Shown here in pieces: positions 32,465 through 41,802 of a stretch of DNA of 64,000 nt. Every line of letters starts with the position of its first letter. The first letter of the stretch is position 1. A model generated the notes under the pieces. It saw only the letters and a list, made by a program, of their open reading frames with translations, was not told where the DNA came from and did not search any database. A program made the position numbers and the translations under genes. Location of the stretch: the NCBI GenBank assembly GCA_021294835.1, contig JAJTDF010000014.1, forward strand, positions 1 to 64,000. Direction: 5' to 3'. The stretch comes from Planctomycetaceae bacterium. GTDB taxonomy: Bacteria > Planctomycetota > Phycisphaerae > Phycisphaerales > UBA1924.

Positions 32465-33624
32465 TGTCTGTCGCGCTGAAGATGCTGGTGGGGGACAAGC
32501 TCAAGTACATCGGGCTGGTGGCGGGGATCGCCTTCGCGGCCATGCTGGTGGTGCAGCAGGCGGGCATTCTGGTGGGTTTGGCGCAGCAGACGGGGTCGTT
32601 CATTCGGGACACCAGTCAGGCGGACCTGTGGGTGATGGAATCGCAGGTGCGCTTCAGCCAGGACGTTCTGCCGATCTCGGATGGAACGTTGCTGCGGACG
32701 CGGGGGATTGAGGGCGTGGATTGGGCGGTGCCGATGTACCAGGGCTTCCTCAAGGCCAGACTGGAGGACGGGACGCGGGCGACGATGATCCTGATCGGGC
32801 TTGACGACGCGACGCTGATGGGCGGGCCGCCGGAGATGGTCAGCGGCCGTCTGGCGGATCTGCGGACGGACAAGGCGGTGTTGATCGATCATGACGCGCG
32901 GGACACGAAGCTGAAGTTGAAGCGTTCGCCGCGGCCGGAGGGTGAGCCGGCGGGGTTGCGGGTTGGGGACAGCTTCGCGATCAACGACGTGGAGGTGCGG
33001 GTGGCGGGCGAGTATCGCGCCAGCAAGAGCTTCTTCTGGGAGCCGGTGGTGTACACGACGTACTCGCGGGCGCTTCAGATCGCCCCGCGTGAGCGGAAGC
33101 TGATGACCTACTTGATGGTGAAGGTGAAGGACGGGCACGACAAGCGGGAGGTGGCCGAGCGGATCCGGGCGGCGACGGGTCTGGAGGCGCGGACGAGCGA
33201 CGAGTTCATCAGGATCACGGCCGACTACATCCTTACCGAGACGGGGATTCTGGTGAACTTCGCGCTGGCGGTGGGGCTGGGCTTTCTGGTGGGCACGCTG
33301 GTGTCAGGGCAGATGCTGTACAACTTCACGCTGGACAACCTGCGGTACTACGGGACGCTCAAGGCGATGGGGGCGAGCAACCTGCGGCTGGTGGGGATGG
33401 TGCTGGTGCAGGCGGTGGTGGTGGCGTGCATCGGATACGGGATCGGGCTGGGGGCCGGGAGCCTGCTGGGCAAGGTGGTGGGGGATGCGGGGCTGGCGTT
33501 CTCGATGCCGTGGCAGGTGCCGGTGGGCGGGTTTGTGGCGATCACGCTGTGCTGCGTGATCGCGGGGCTGATCAGCGTGATTCGGGTGCTGCAACTGGAG
33601 CCGGCGGTGGTGTTCAGGTCGTGA
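32461..33624 (+). CDS. FtsX-like ABC transporter permease 2
   Basis: The 387-residue protein is a paralog of permease 1. It has the same start (VALKMLVGDKLKYIGLVAGI), the same middle block (IGLDDATLMGGPPEMVSGRL), and LDNLRYYGTLKAMGASNLRL before the last helices, ending LEPAVVFRS. One N-terminal and three C-terminal membrane helices flank a large outer domain. It overlaps tetR 2 by four bases. With one ATPase gene downstream, the two permeases may form a heterodimer or alternative complexes that share ATPase, adaptor and outer-membrane channel. Confidence 0.9.
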   Translation: MMSVALKMLVGDKLKYIGLVAGIAFAAMLVVQQAGILVGLAQQTGSFIRDTSQADLWVMESQVRFSQDVLPISDGTLLRTRGIEGVDWAVPMYQGFLKARLEDGTRATMILIGLDDATLMGGPPEMVSGRLADLRTDKAVLIDHDARDTKLKLKRSPRPEGEPAGLRVGDSFAINDVEVRVAGEYRASKSFFWEPVVYTTYSRALQIAPRERKLMTYLMVKVKDGHDKREVAERIRAATGLEARTSDEFIRITADYILTETGILVNFALAVGLGFLVGTLVSGQMLYNFTLDNLRYYGTLKAMGASNLRLVGMVLVQAVVVACIGYGIGLGAGSLLGKVVGDAGLAFSMPWQVPVGGFVAITLCCVIAGLISVIRVLQLEPAVVFRS

Positions 33625-33630
33625 GTCGGT

Positions 33631-33646
33631 CGGGCGGGCCCGCCCG
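33631..33646. other. Perfect 16-bp GC palindrome between permease 2 and the ATPase gene
   Basis: CGGGCGGGCCCGCCCG can fold into a very stable hairpin, 6 bases past the permease 2 stop. No U-tract follows, so it may slow or process the transcript, not end it. Confidence 0.4.
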
Positions 33647-33722
33647 CGAAGGGGGTGGGGTGGGGTAGCGGACCGCGGACGGATGGTGTCGGTCGGGGCG
33701 GGAAATCAGGAAGGACTGGGTC

Positions 33723-34514
33723 ATGAGTGCGACAGCGACGATGCAGGCGGGAATGGGGACGGCCACGCGACGCGGGGAGACGGCGGTGCACTGCAAGGGC
33801 GTGACCAAGCACTATGGCGAGGGCACCAGCAAGGTGTGGGCGTTGCGGGGGATTGACCTGGAGATCGGCGCCGGCGAACTGACCATGCTGGTGGGGCCGT
33901 CGGGCTGCGGGAAGACGACGCTGATCTCGGTGGTGGCGGGGATTCTGGACCGTGACGACGGTGAGTGCACGGTGTTCGGTCGCGACTTCACCAGGATGTC
34001 GGCGTCGGAGAAGACGCGATTCCGCGGGGAGAACGTGGGCTTTGTGTTCCAGCAGTTCAACCTGCTGCCGACGCTGACGGCGGCGGAGAACGTGGCCGTG
34101 CCGCTGATGATTTTGGGCAAGGGGCGGTCGGCGGCGGTGAAGCAGGGCGCCGAGATGCTGGAGAAGGTGGGGCTGAAGGACAAGCTCAAGAGCCTGCCGA
34201 GTCAGTTGTCGGGCGGTCAGCAGCAGCGGGTGGCCATCGCGCGGGCGCTGGTGCACGAGCCGAAGCTGATCGTGTGCGACGAGCCGACGAGCGCCCTGGA
34301 CCACGACACTGGGCACGTGATCATGCGGATGCTCAAGAACGTGGCGTTGAACGAGTCGCGGTCGCTGGTGATCGTGACGCACGACGCCCGCATCTTCGAG
34401 TTTGCCGACAAGATCGCCAAGATGGACGACGGGCGGATCAAGGAGGTGAGCAACGGGGTGGCGGAGGTGGCCAGGCGGAACGGGGGGGGTGGTGGTGGCG
34501 GCGCGGGGCATTGA
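33723..34514 (+). CDS. ABC transporter ATP-binding protein (MacB/LolD type)
   Basis: The 263-residue ATPase powers the permeases. Walker A is GPSGCGKTT (58-66), the Q-loop region is FVFQQFNLLPTL, the signature is LSGGQQQRVAIARAL, and Walker B is LIVCDEPTSALDH with the H-loop in VTHDARIF. The order and the ERxKRGVTKxYGxG-like N-terminus fit the MacB/LolD/DevA subfamily that partners with FtsX-like permeases. It lies 98 bp after permease 2 and 88 bp before the adaptor gene. The C-terminus ends in a Gly run. Confidence 0.93.
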   Translation: MSATATMQAGMGTATRRGETAVHCKGVTKHYGEGTSKVWALRGIDLEIGAGELTMLVGPSGCGKTTLISVVAGILDRDDGECTVFGRDFTRMSASEKTRFRGENVGFVFQQFNLLPTLTAAENVAVPLMILGKGRSAAVKQGAEMLEKVGLKDKLKSLPSQLSGGQQQRVAIARALVHEPKLIVCDEPTSALDHDTGHVIMRMLKNVALNESRSLVIVTHDARIFEFADKIAKMDDGRIKEVSNGVAEVARRNGGGGGGGAGH

Positions 34515-34602
34515 ACAACGTGCCGGCAAGGGGGCCGGAGGGGACGGCGGCGGGGTGGAAGTGTTGAGCGTGACGGTCTGCGGTTGAATCAGGAGTCCAA
34601 GC

Positions 34603-35724
34603 ATGTTCCGGAAGTACATCATCCCGTTGCTGGCGGTGGCCGGCGTGATCACGGCGATTCAGACGGTGCGGTCCTCAGGGCAGACCCGCCCCCCGGCTCC
34701 GCCGGTGAGCGAGCCGGCGCGGTCGCCGTTCGCGTACTCGATCGCGGGGTCGGGGATCATTGAGTCCTCCAGCGAGAACATCGCCATCAGCACCAACATC
34801 GCCGGCGTGGTGACCGAGGTGATGGTCAGGCCCGGGCAGCGGGTCAAGGCGGGTGATCCGCTTTTCAAGGTCGACGACCGGTCGCTGAAGGCCGAACTGG
34901 GCGCCCGCAAGGCGGCTCTGGCGGCGGCGGAGGCGCAGTTGGCCCGGCTGCGGCAGTCGCCCCGGCCGGAGGATGTGCCCCCCGCCCAGGCGCGGGTGAC
35001 GGCGGCGGAGGCGGCGGTGAGCACGGCGGAATCGCAACTGGCCGACGCGCGGAACCAGTTCGCGCTGCTGGAAGCGGTGAGCGACAAGCGCGCCGTGGTG
35101 GTGGAAGATCTGACCAAGCGCCGCGACGCGGTGACGACAGCGCAGGCGCGGCTGAGCGAGGCGAGGGCGAGCCTGCTGGAGGCACAGAGCCAGCTCGCGC
35201 TGCTGAAGGCGGGCACGTGGTCGGCGGACCTGGCCGTCTCGGAGGCGGAGGTGGAGCGGGCCCGCGCGGCGGTGGCGGCGGTGGAGACGGACCTGGAGCG
35301 GCTGACGGTGCGGGCGCCGATCGACGGCGAGGTGCTGCAGCGGAACGTGCGGGCGGGCGAGTTCGCCACCGCGGGCGTGCTGACGGCGCCGCTGATCCTG
35401 CTGGGCGAGACGGCGGTGCTGCACGTGCGGTGCGACATTGACGAGAACGACGCCTGGCGGCTGGCGCCGGGCTCCAAGGCCCGCGTGAGCCTGCGGGGCA
35501 ATGGGGAGATCTTCACCGACGTGCAGTTCGTGCGGGTCGAGCCATACGTGATCCCCAAGCGTTCGCTCACCGGCGAGTCGACCGAGCGGGTGGACACGCG
35601 GGTGCTGCAGGTGCTGTTCTCGTTCCCGCGGGATGCGATGCGGGTGTACGTGGGGCAGTTGGTGGACGTGCGGATCGAGGCGGCGGCGGTGCGGTCAGCG
35701 TTGGAGCGGGTCTCGGCGAAATGA
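34603..35724 (+). CDS. HlyD-family periplasmic adaptor protein
   Basis: The 373-residue membrane-fusion protein has an N-terminal anchor (YIIPLLAVAGVITAIQTV) and the first half of a lipoyl domain (GVVTEVMVRPGQRVKAGDPL). A long coiled-coil hairpin follows (about 95-225, with AAEAQLARLRQSPRPEDVPP near its start). The second lipoyl half is LTVRAPIDGEVLQRNVRAGE, and beta-barrel segments come after that. It bridges the inner-membrane ABC complex and the outer-membrane channel. It has DevB-like features, matching DevC-like permeases. AGGAG lies 8 bases before the ATG. Confidence 0.93.
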   Translation: MFRKYIIPLLAVAGVITAIQTVRSSGQTRPPAPPVSEPARSPFAYSIAGSGIIESSSENIAISTNIAGVVTEVMVRPGQRVKAGDPLFKVDDRSLKAELGARKAALAAAEAQLARLRQSPRPEDVPPAQARVTAAEAAVSTAESQLADARNQFALLEAVSDKRAVVVEDLTKRRDAVTTAQARLSEARASLLEAQSQLALLKAGTWSADLAVSEAEVERARAAVAAVETDLERLTVRAPIDGEVLQRNVRAGEFATAGVLTAPLILLGETAVLHVRCDIDENDAWRLAPGSKARVSLRGNGEIFTDVQFVRVEPYVIPKRSLTGESTERVDTRVLQVLFSFPRDAMRVYVGQLVDVRIEAAAVRSALERVSAK

Positions 35725-35877
35725 CTGGCCGGTGAGCGGTGATGGCCCGGGAGGGCGGCCGCTACGCTGGGGGGCCACCGGAGGGGGCAGGACTTGCCCC
35801 GGAGCGGGCGGGGCCAACGTATGCGGATTGAGGGGCCTTGGAAAACGGCCGGGCCCCGGACCAGAAAGCAGGACACC

Positions 35878-37401
35878 ATGAATCGTGATGTGCGGACGGC
35901 GGCGGCGTTGATGATGGCGGCGGGTCTGGCGGTGCTCGGTGGGTGCAACGTGGGGCCCGAGGCCAAGGCGCCCGAGCCGACACAGGTTGACGGGTGGTCG
36001 GCCAGCCTGGCCGGCGCCGGCCTGAGCCCGGACCCGGTGGCCAACGCCGCGTGGTGGGAGCAGTTCAACGACCCGGCGCTGAACAGCCTGGTGCAGCGGG
36101 CGGTGGAGGGGAACAAGGATCTGGCGATCGCCGCGGCCCGCGTGCGTGAGGCCCGGGCGGCGCGGGGCGTGGTGGCGGCGGATAGCCTGCCGACGCTGGA
36201 CGCCAGCGGCGGGTACACGCGGTCGCAGAACAGCGAGACGACCCGGGGCGGGCGGTTCAACCCCGGCTCGAGCGAGTCGTTCGACACCTATCAGGCCGGC
36301 TTTGACGCCAACTGGGAAATCGACCTGTGGGGGCGCGTGCGCCGCAGCGTGGAGGCGGCCGATGCGGACGTGGCGGCGGCGGAAGAGGCGCGTCGCGACA
36401 CGCTGGTGGTGCTGCTGGGCGAGGTGGGGCGGAACTATGTCGAGGCCCGCTCGCTGCAGCGGCGGCTGGAGATCGCGCGGGCAAACATCCGCAGCCAGAG
36501 CCAGTCGCTGGACCTGACGACCTCGCGTTTCAACGCCGGCCTGACCAGCGAGCTTGACGTGGCTCAGGCGCGCAGCCAGTTGGCCAACACGCAGGCGGTG
36601 GTGCCGAGCTTTGAGAGCGCGCTGGAGCAGACGCTCAACCGGCTGGCGGTGCTGACCGGCCAGCAGCCCGGCGCCCTGAAGGCTGAGTTTGCCCAGACCG
36701 GCCCGCTGCCGGCCCCGCCGGAGGTGGTGGCCATCGGCATGCCCGGCGATGCGTTGCGGCGGCGGGCGGACGTGCGGCGTGCGGAGCGTGAGATCTCGGC
36801 GGCGACGGCCCGCATCGGCGTGGCGACGGCGGACCTGTACCCGCGGGTGCGGCTGCTGGGCAGCTTCGGCTTCCAGACCAGCCAGTTTGCGTCGCTGTTC
36901 GACGGCGACAGCCGGGCGTGGTCGGTCGGCCCGTCGATCTCGTGGAACGTGTTTGACGGCGGGCGGATCCGCAGCAACATCAAGGTGTTCCAGGCGCGCG
37001 AGCAGCAGGCCCTGCTGGGCTATCAGCGGACGGTGCTGGGGGCGCTGGAAGAGGCCAACAACGCGATTGTCGCGTATGACAAGGAGCGGCAGCGGCGGGC
37101 CCGGCTGATGGAGGCCGAAGTGGCGGCACGCCGGGCGGTGGCGTTGTCTGAAGCGCAGTATCAGGCCGGCAAGGTGGCCTTCCTGCAGGTGCTCGATTCG
37201 CAGCGCAGCCTGTTCGCAGCGCAGGACAACCTGGCGGCCAGCGATGCGGTGGTGTCGGCCAATCTGGTGGCTGTGTACAAGGCTCTGGGCGGCGCGTGGG
37301 AGCCGTTTGAGCAGCCGGCGGAGGTGAAGGAGAGGATGGACGAGGGTGGGGGCGGTGCCAGCGGGCCGGGTGGTGCGGGTGGTGGGGGTAGTCAAGGCTG
37401 A
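35878..37401 (+). CDS. TolC/NodT-type outer-membrane efflux lipoprotein
   Basis: The 507-residue outer-membrane factor begins with a lipoprotein signal ending in LAVLGGC (Cys near 22). It contains two OEP repeats with the typical segments WWEQFNDPALNSLVQRAVEG, LDLTTSRFNAGLTSELDVAQ and SEAQYQAGKVAFLQVLDSQR. It would form the trimeric beta-barrel and tunnel of the exporter. The C-terminal 25 residues are a Gly-rich tail. ATG 35878 starts exactly at the signal peptide. It is the last gene of the efflux locus, with a 153-bp gap after the adaptor. Confidence 0.93.
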   Translation: MNRDVRTAAALMMAAGLAVLGGCNVGPEAKAPEPTQVDGWSASLAGAGLSPDPVANAAWWEQFNDPALNSLVQRAVEGNKDLAIAAARVREARAARGVVAADSLPTLDASGGYTRSQNSETTRGGRFNPGSSESFDTYQAGFDANWEIDLWGRVRRSVEAADADVAAAEEARRDTLVVLLGEVGRNYVEARSLQRRLEIARANIRSQSQSLDLTTSRFNAGLTSELDVAQARSQLANTQAVVPSFESALEQTLNRLAVLTGQQPGALKAEFAQTGPLPAPPEVVAIGMPGDALRRRADVRRAEREISAATARIGVATADLYPRVRLLGSFGFQTSQFASLFDGDSRAWSVGPSISWNVFDGGRIRSNIKVFQAREQQALLGYQRTVLGALEEANNAIVAYDKERQRRARLMEAEVAARRAVALSEAQYQAGKVAFLQVLDSQRSLFAAQDNLAASDAVVSANLVAVYKALGGAWEPFEQPAEVKERMDEGGGGASGPGGAGGGGSQG

Positions 37402-37743
37402 GGCGACGGAGGTTGACGCTGGGCAGGGGCGGGCTTGGCCGGGCGGCCGATGGTGGCTGCGCGGAGCGAGATGAACGCCGCGGGCGTCTTGAGGCTGCGG
37501 TTGGGTTCGGCGCTGCGCGGTGGAGAGCGCGGTGGGAGGTGCGCCGTCCGGCTAGAAGGCGGAAGGTTGAAACGCAGGCCAGCCAAGAGTCGCGTGCCTG
37601 CCAGCGAGCCGGCGGGTTGAGCGCTGCGCGGTTAGCTTGCCATACGTGCGCCTGTCATGGGCCGAGTCGATCGGACTCGCCGAGAGGCGGGCGCGATGGT
37701 TGGCTCTGACAGCGCGGTGTGGCGGCCCGCGTGTGGGCTCGAC

Positions 37744-37779
37744 GCGCCCATCGCCGTTTTCGCGGCGGGTTGCCCGTGA
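37744..37779 (+). pseudogene. Remnant of a FAAGCP tail
   Basis: In one frame the DNA reads APIAVFAAGCP followed by TGA, which matches the last residues and stop of the intact tails. The sequence upstream no longer encodes the EF-hand motif in frame. Confidence 0.45.
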
Positions 37780-38478
37780 GGCCCGTGCTGTTGTGCCGAG
37801 CAGCATGATCGCGCGAGTGAGGGCTCGGTGGGCTGCTGGGGGGCCGGCGTGTCGGTGGCAGAGCATCAGTCGGTGCCGCGCGCAGGGGCGATGCGGTGTG
37901 ATGGATCACCCGCAGTGCGTGGGGGTTCAGCCGAAGCGGGTCGATGGCCTTTGCCGCCTCCGCGCCTCTCCACACTCCCCTCCAAACTCCACTGCCCACC
38001 TTCCCCCCGCCCTCCCGCCCCGCCCCCCCGCTGCGGCGGGGGCTTCACTGCCCTCAGCGGGGTGGTGCCGCTGGGTCGCCCGGAGGGCGGCGTGACGCTG
38101 ATGGCGCCTGACCGGGCCGGGCCTTGGGTCCGCATCGGAATCGCTCAGCGTGTGGCAAGGGAACTGTGCTTGATTGGGGTTGCGGGTGCGGCGGCCGGAC
38201 GGCTGACGGAGCCTTGGGCAAGGGGAAGTGTCCGGCGACCTGCCCCGAAGCAGCACAAGAGCGCGGATGACGGCGTAGTGAACAGTGGATATCCATGTCG
38301 GAGCAGTGGCAAGCGGCCGACCGGTGCTGGCCACTCGGCACGGCCTTCTGGCCGGCCGTGATGGAGAGTCAGGACGTCGGCTTCTCCGGCCGTTGTCCCG
38401 GGAGAGCATCCAGATGCAACAGCAAGCCCGCCGTCGTGTGTCCGGCTCGGTGAGTCTGTGGTGTGCCGCGGTGTTGCC

Positions 38479-38553
38479 GGCGTGGGCGACGGGCTGATCA
38501 CGGGTGATGACGTCATCGCCTTCATTGCGGCGTTCGCGGCGGGGTGCCCGTCA
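38479..38553 (+). pseudogene. Remnant EF-hand tail with lost stop codon
   Basis: The frame reads GVGDGLITGDDVIAFIAAFA, then AGCP, and continues with Ser, because the stop TGA of the intact gene copy (41320-41322) is TCA here. The bases after it (GGCCGA) also match those after the intact stop. This is therefore a duplicated gene end, separated from its body. Confidence 0.6.
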
Positions 38554-38658
38554 GGCCGAGGTGATCTCGGCGGGCGCCCACGGCGACGGCTCAACGCGGA
38601 AGGCACGCCTGCGTGCGGGCACCCACACGCGAGATTGAACAACCAAAGGAGCAGCACC

Positions 38659-41322
38659 ATGCAACGCACGACCAGACCCTTTGGAGCGCGTCGCAGCGCA
38701 CGAGTGTCCATCGCCTCGGCGGTGGCGTTGATCGTCAGTGCGGTGCTCGGGCTTGTGTGCATGCTGGCGGCGGCGCCCGCGGCGGCCCAGTGCACGAGTT
38801 CGACGTGGCTGCCGAGTGACGGCATCCCCGGCGTCGGCGGCACGGTGTACGCGATGGTTGCGTGGGACCCCGACGGGGCCGGCCCGCTGCCGGAGAAGCT
38901 CGTGGTTGGCGGGACGTTCACCACGGCGGGGGGCGTAGCGGCGAACCGCATCGCGGTGTACAACCCCGGCACGGGCCAGTGGGCAGCGCTGGGTACAGGG
39001 ATGGACAACTCGGTGTACGCGTTGACGGCGCTGCCCAACGGCGACCTGATCGCGGGCGGTGACTTCGGCGCTGCCGGCGCGGTGTCGGCCAATCGCATCG
39101 CGCGGTGGAACGGCACGGCGTGGTCAGCGCTGGGGAGCGGGATGAACAGCGCCGTGACGGCGCTGACAACGTTGCCGAGCGGCGAACTGATCGCGGGCGG
39201 CTACTTCACGACCGCCGGGGGCGTCGCGGCGAACCGCATCGCACGATGGAACGGCACGGCGTGGTCGGCCATGGGCACGGGGATGAACAACGCCGTGGCA
39301 GCGCTGAAGGCGCTGCCGGGCGGGGACCTGATCGCCGGCGGCTACTTCACCACCGCCGGGGGCGGTGCGGCCAACCGGATCGCCCGCTGGAGCGGCGGAG
39401 TCTGGTCGGCGATGGGGTCGGGCATGAACAGCACGGTCTTTGCGCTGGCAACGCTGCCGAACGGCGATGTGGTCGCCGGCGGCAACTTCACGTCGGCCGG
39501 AGGTGCAGCCGCGGCGCGCATCGCCCGGTGGAGCGGCGGTGCCTGGTCGGCCTTCGGCACGGGCATGAACGGCCTGGTGCAGGCGCTGACGGTTCTTCCG
39601 AATGGCGACCTGATCGCGGGCGGCGCGTTCACCACGGCCGGAGGCGTCAGCGCGAACCGAATCGCCCGCTGGAACATCTACACCTCTCCGATCTGGGCCG
39701 GTCTGGGAACGGGGGTGAACGGCACGGTGTGGTCCGTGACGGGCTTGGGCAACACGGCGGTCGCGGGCGGCGAGTTCTTCATCGCCGGACCGGTCAGCGC
39801 CAGCGGCATCGCCCGCTGGGACGGGACGACCTGGCTCGGCGGCAGAATGAACGCCGATGTCAACGTCATGAAGGCCATGCCCAACGGTGACCTGATCGTG
39901 GCCGGGTTCTTCACAACCGCCGGTGGGTTGACGGTCAATCGCATCGCCCGCTGGGACGGCATCGCTTGGTCAGCGCTCGGATCGGGCATGGACACGCGGG
40001 TGCTGGCACTGACGATGTTGGGCAACGGCGACCTTGTCGCGGCCGGGTACTTCACCACGGCCGGTGGCCGCGCAGCGGCCCGAATCGCGAGGTGGAACGG
40101 CAGCGACTGGTCCGCCTTCGGCTCGGGCATGAACGACTCGGTCGAGGCGCTGACGACCCTGCCCAACGGTGATCTGATCGCCGGCGGCAACTTCACGGTG
40201 GTCGACGGCGTGCCGGCCAACTCGGTCGCTCGGTGGAACGGCACGACGTGGTCGGCGATGGGGACCGGCATGACCAGTCTGAGCCGATCGGTGTGGGCGC
40301 TGGCGGCGCTGCCCAACGGTGATGTGGTCGCGGGCGGCAGTTTCACCATCGCCGGCGGGGTGGCGGCCAGCAAGATCGCCCGCTGGAACGGAACCGCCTG
40401 GCTGCCGCTGGGTTCGGGCATCAGCGGCCAGTGGGTGGGAGACCTGCTCACCATGCCCAATGGTGACCTGATCGTGGCGGGCCGCTTCAGCAGTGCCGGT
40501 GGTGTGACGGCCAACAACATCGCCCGCTGGGACGGCACGCAGTGGCACGCGCTGGGTACGGGCACGAACGGCCCGGTGCAGGGCGTGACCCTGCTGCCCG
40601 GCGGCGACCTGATCGCCGGTGGTGAGTTCAGCACCGCCGGGGGCGTAGCGGTCAACAGCATCGCTCGCTGGAACGGGACGCAGTGGTCCGCCGTGGGTGG
40701 CGGGTTGAACTCGGACGTCATCACCGTGGCGCCGCTGCCCAACGGTGGTGTGGCGGCGGGCGGCTTCTTCACCGCGGCGGACGGGAACGTCGCTTCCTAC
40801 TTCGCCCGCTACACCGTCGACACGTCCTCCGCCTCGATCACCCAGCAGCCCGCGTCCAGCACGGTGTGCCCGGGCGGCGGCGCCTGGTTCTCGGTGACGG
40901 CGATGGGTGTCGGCCCGCTCACGTATCAGTGGCGCAAGGGCGGAGCGGGCATCAACCCCGTCACCAACCCGTCGGCCGCCACCGCGACGTTGAGCCTCTC
41001 CGGCGTTCAGTTGACCGATGCGGGCACGTACGACTGTGTGGTGAGCAACATCTGCGGCACCGTCGTCAGCACCGCGGCGACCCTGACAATCTACCAGGGC
41101 TGCTCGATCGCGGATGTCTGCGGCATCGGCGGACCCGGCGCTGTGCCGTGCGGGGATGGGCTGCTCACCGGCGATGACTTCAACGCGTTCATCGCCGCCT
41201 TCGCGGCCGATGCACCGCTGGCCGATGTGGTCGCCATCGGCGGTGTGCCGCCGGGGGACGGGCTGATCACCGGTGATGACTTCAACGCCTTCATTGCGGC
41301 GTTTGCGGCGGGCTGCCCGTGA
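38659..41322 (+). CDS. Secreted propeller-like repeat protein with Ig-like domain and EF-hand tail
   Basis: The 887-residue product has a signal peptide (ASAVALIVSAVLGLVCMLAA, cleaved after AAAQ). Then come 13 repeats of about 45 residues with the core IARWNGTAWSALGSGMNSAV, followed by xALxxLPNGDLIAGGxFT. These should build one or two beta-propellers. An Ig-like domain follows (PLTYQWRKGGAGI..., DAGTYDCVVSNICG). The tail has two dockerin-like modules, GDGLLTGDDFNAFIAAF and GDGLITGDDFNAFIAAF, and ends AAGCP. ATG 38659 lies 8 bases after AAAGGAG. The longer open frame upstream includes the decayed tail at 38479-38553 and is not used. Confidence 0.88.
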   Translation: MQRTTRPFGARRSARVSIASAVALIVSAVLGLVCMLAAAPAAAQCTSSTWLPSDGIPGVGGTVYAMVAWDPDGAGPLPEKLVVGGTFTTAGGVAANRIAVYNPGTGQWAALGTGMDNSVYALTALPNGDLIAGGDFGAAGAVSANRIARWNGTAWSALGSGMNSAVTALTTLPSGELIAGGYFTTAGGVAANRIARWNGTAWSAMGTGMNNAVAALKALPGGDLIAGGYFTTAGGGAANRIARWSGGVWSAMGSGMNSTVFALATLPNGDVVAGGNFTSAGGAAAARIARWSGGAWSAFGTGMNGLVQALTVLPNGDLIAGGAFTTAGGVSANRIARWNIYTSPIWAGLGTGVNGTVWSVTGLGNTAVAGGEFFIAGPVSASGIARWDGTTWLGGRMNADVNVMKAMPNGDLIVAGFFTTAGGLTVNRIARWDGIAWSALGSGMDTRVLALTMLGNGDLVAAGYFTTAGGRAAARIARWNGSDWSAFGSGMNDSVEALTTLPNGDLIAGGNFTVVDGVPANSVARWNGTTWSAMGTGMTSLSRSVWALAALPNGDVVAGGSFTIAGGVAASKIARWNGTAWLPLGSGISGQWVGDLLTMPNGDLIVAGRFSSAGGVTANNIARWDGTQWHALGTGTNGPVQGVTLLPGGDLIAGGEFSTAGGVAVNSIARWNGTQWSAVGGGLNSDVITVAPLPNGGVAAGGFFTAADGNVASYFARYTVDTSSASITQQPASSTVCPGGGAWFSVTAMGVGPLTYQWRKGGAGINPVTNPSAATATLSLSGVQLTDAGTYDCVVSNICGTVVSTAATLTIYQGCSIADVCGIGGPGAVPCGDGLLTGDDFNAFIAAFAADAPLADVVAIGGVPPGDGLITGDDFNAFIAAFAAGCP

Positions 41323-41374
41323 GGCCGAACACCGTCTGCATCTGAGCCGCGGCGGACATCGCGCATCTCTCCCC

Positions 41375-41402
41375 AGCGCTCGGAAGCCGACTTCCGGGCG
41401 CT
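41375..41402 (+). terminator. Hairpin downstream of the propeller-like protein gene
   Basis: AGCGCTCGGAAG and CTTCCGGGCGCT form a 12-bp stem (one T-G pair) with a CCGA loop, 52 bases after the stop. There is no T-run, so it may be a stability or Rho-associated element. Confidence 0.4.
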
Positions 41403-41788
41403 GTACTGCGCTCCGGGGCCGGGGGGCAAGGCGGCGGCACTCACCAAGGCCCGGAGCGGTGCGGCCGGATCACCTTGGCCGAGATGCGTCGGTGCCCAGC
41501 GTGGGGCCGAGCGGCAGGGCACCCACCAGCCCGGGTGGCGGACACCGTGACTGGGCGGCGGTGGTGTTGGGGCATGCTGCTCATGCGTCGGCGGTGTGCT
41601 CCCCGGGGGCCATCCGCAGCGTGCCCACGAGGGCGGCGGCTGGTGGTTCGGAGAAGGCTCGCCGGGGCGGTGGATGATGGGTCAGCCTGCTGGGTGGATG
41701 GGTCGATGGTCGGGGACGGGGGCGGTCGGAAGCCCGGAAAACGGGTGCTAAATGCCTCCCGTGATAAGGGCATGTGTGTGTGGTGGTC

Positions 41789-41797
41789 TGGTATACT
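41789..41797 (+). promoter_or_regulatory. Extended -10 promoter giving a possible leaderless mRNA
   Basis: TGGTATACT is an extended -10 element (TGN plus TATACT at 41792-41797). It ends 5 bases before ATG 41803, so the transcript would start at or within a few bases of the start codon. No consensus -35 is seen and no Shine-Dalgarno can fit. Confidence 0.5.
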
Positions 41798-41802
41798 CAG
41801 GT

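Larger units (their letters stand above)
37402..38658. other. Gene-poor region with remnants of secreted-protein tails
   Basis: About 1.26 kb without an intact gene. It contains two relics of Cys-Pro dockerin-like tails (37744-37779 and 38479-38553) and a C-rich tract around 37975-38040. Base composition changes several times along the region. It reads as decayed copies of genes like the intact one that starts at 38659. Confidence 0.55.
41323..41802. other. Intergenic region before the DUF4132 operon
   Basis: These 480 bases hold a strong hairpin after the secreted-protein gene (41375-41402) and the extended -10 promoter at the right end. An open frame that starts near 41475 has neither a ribosome site nor protein-like composition. 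Nothing else is recognised. Confidence 0.45.

Noticed and set aside
38659-41322. RCC1-type propeller
   Set aside because: The repeats are about 45 residues with IARWNGTxW cores and lack the RCC1 Gly-His pattern.
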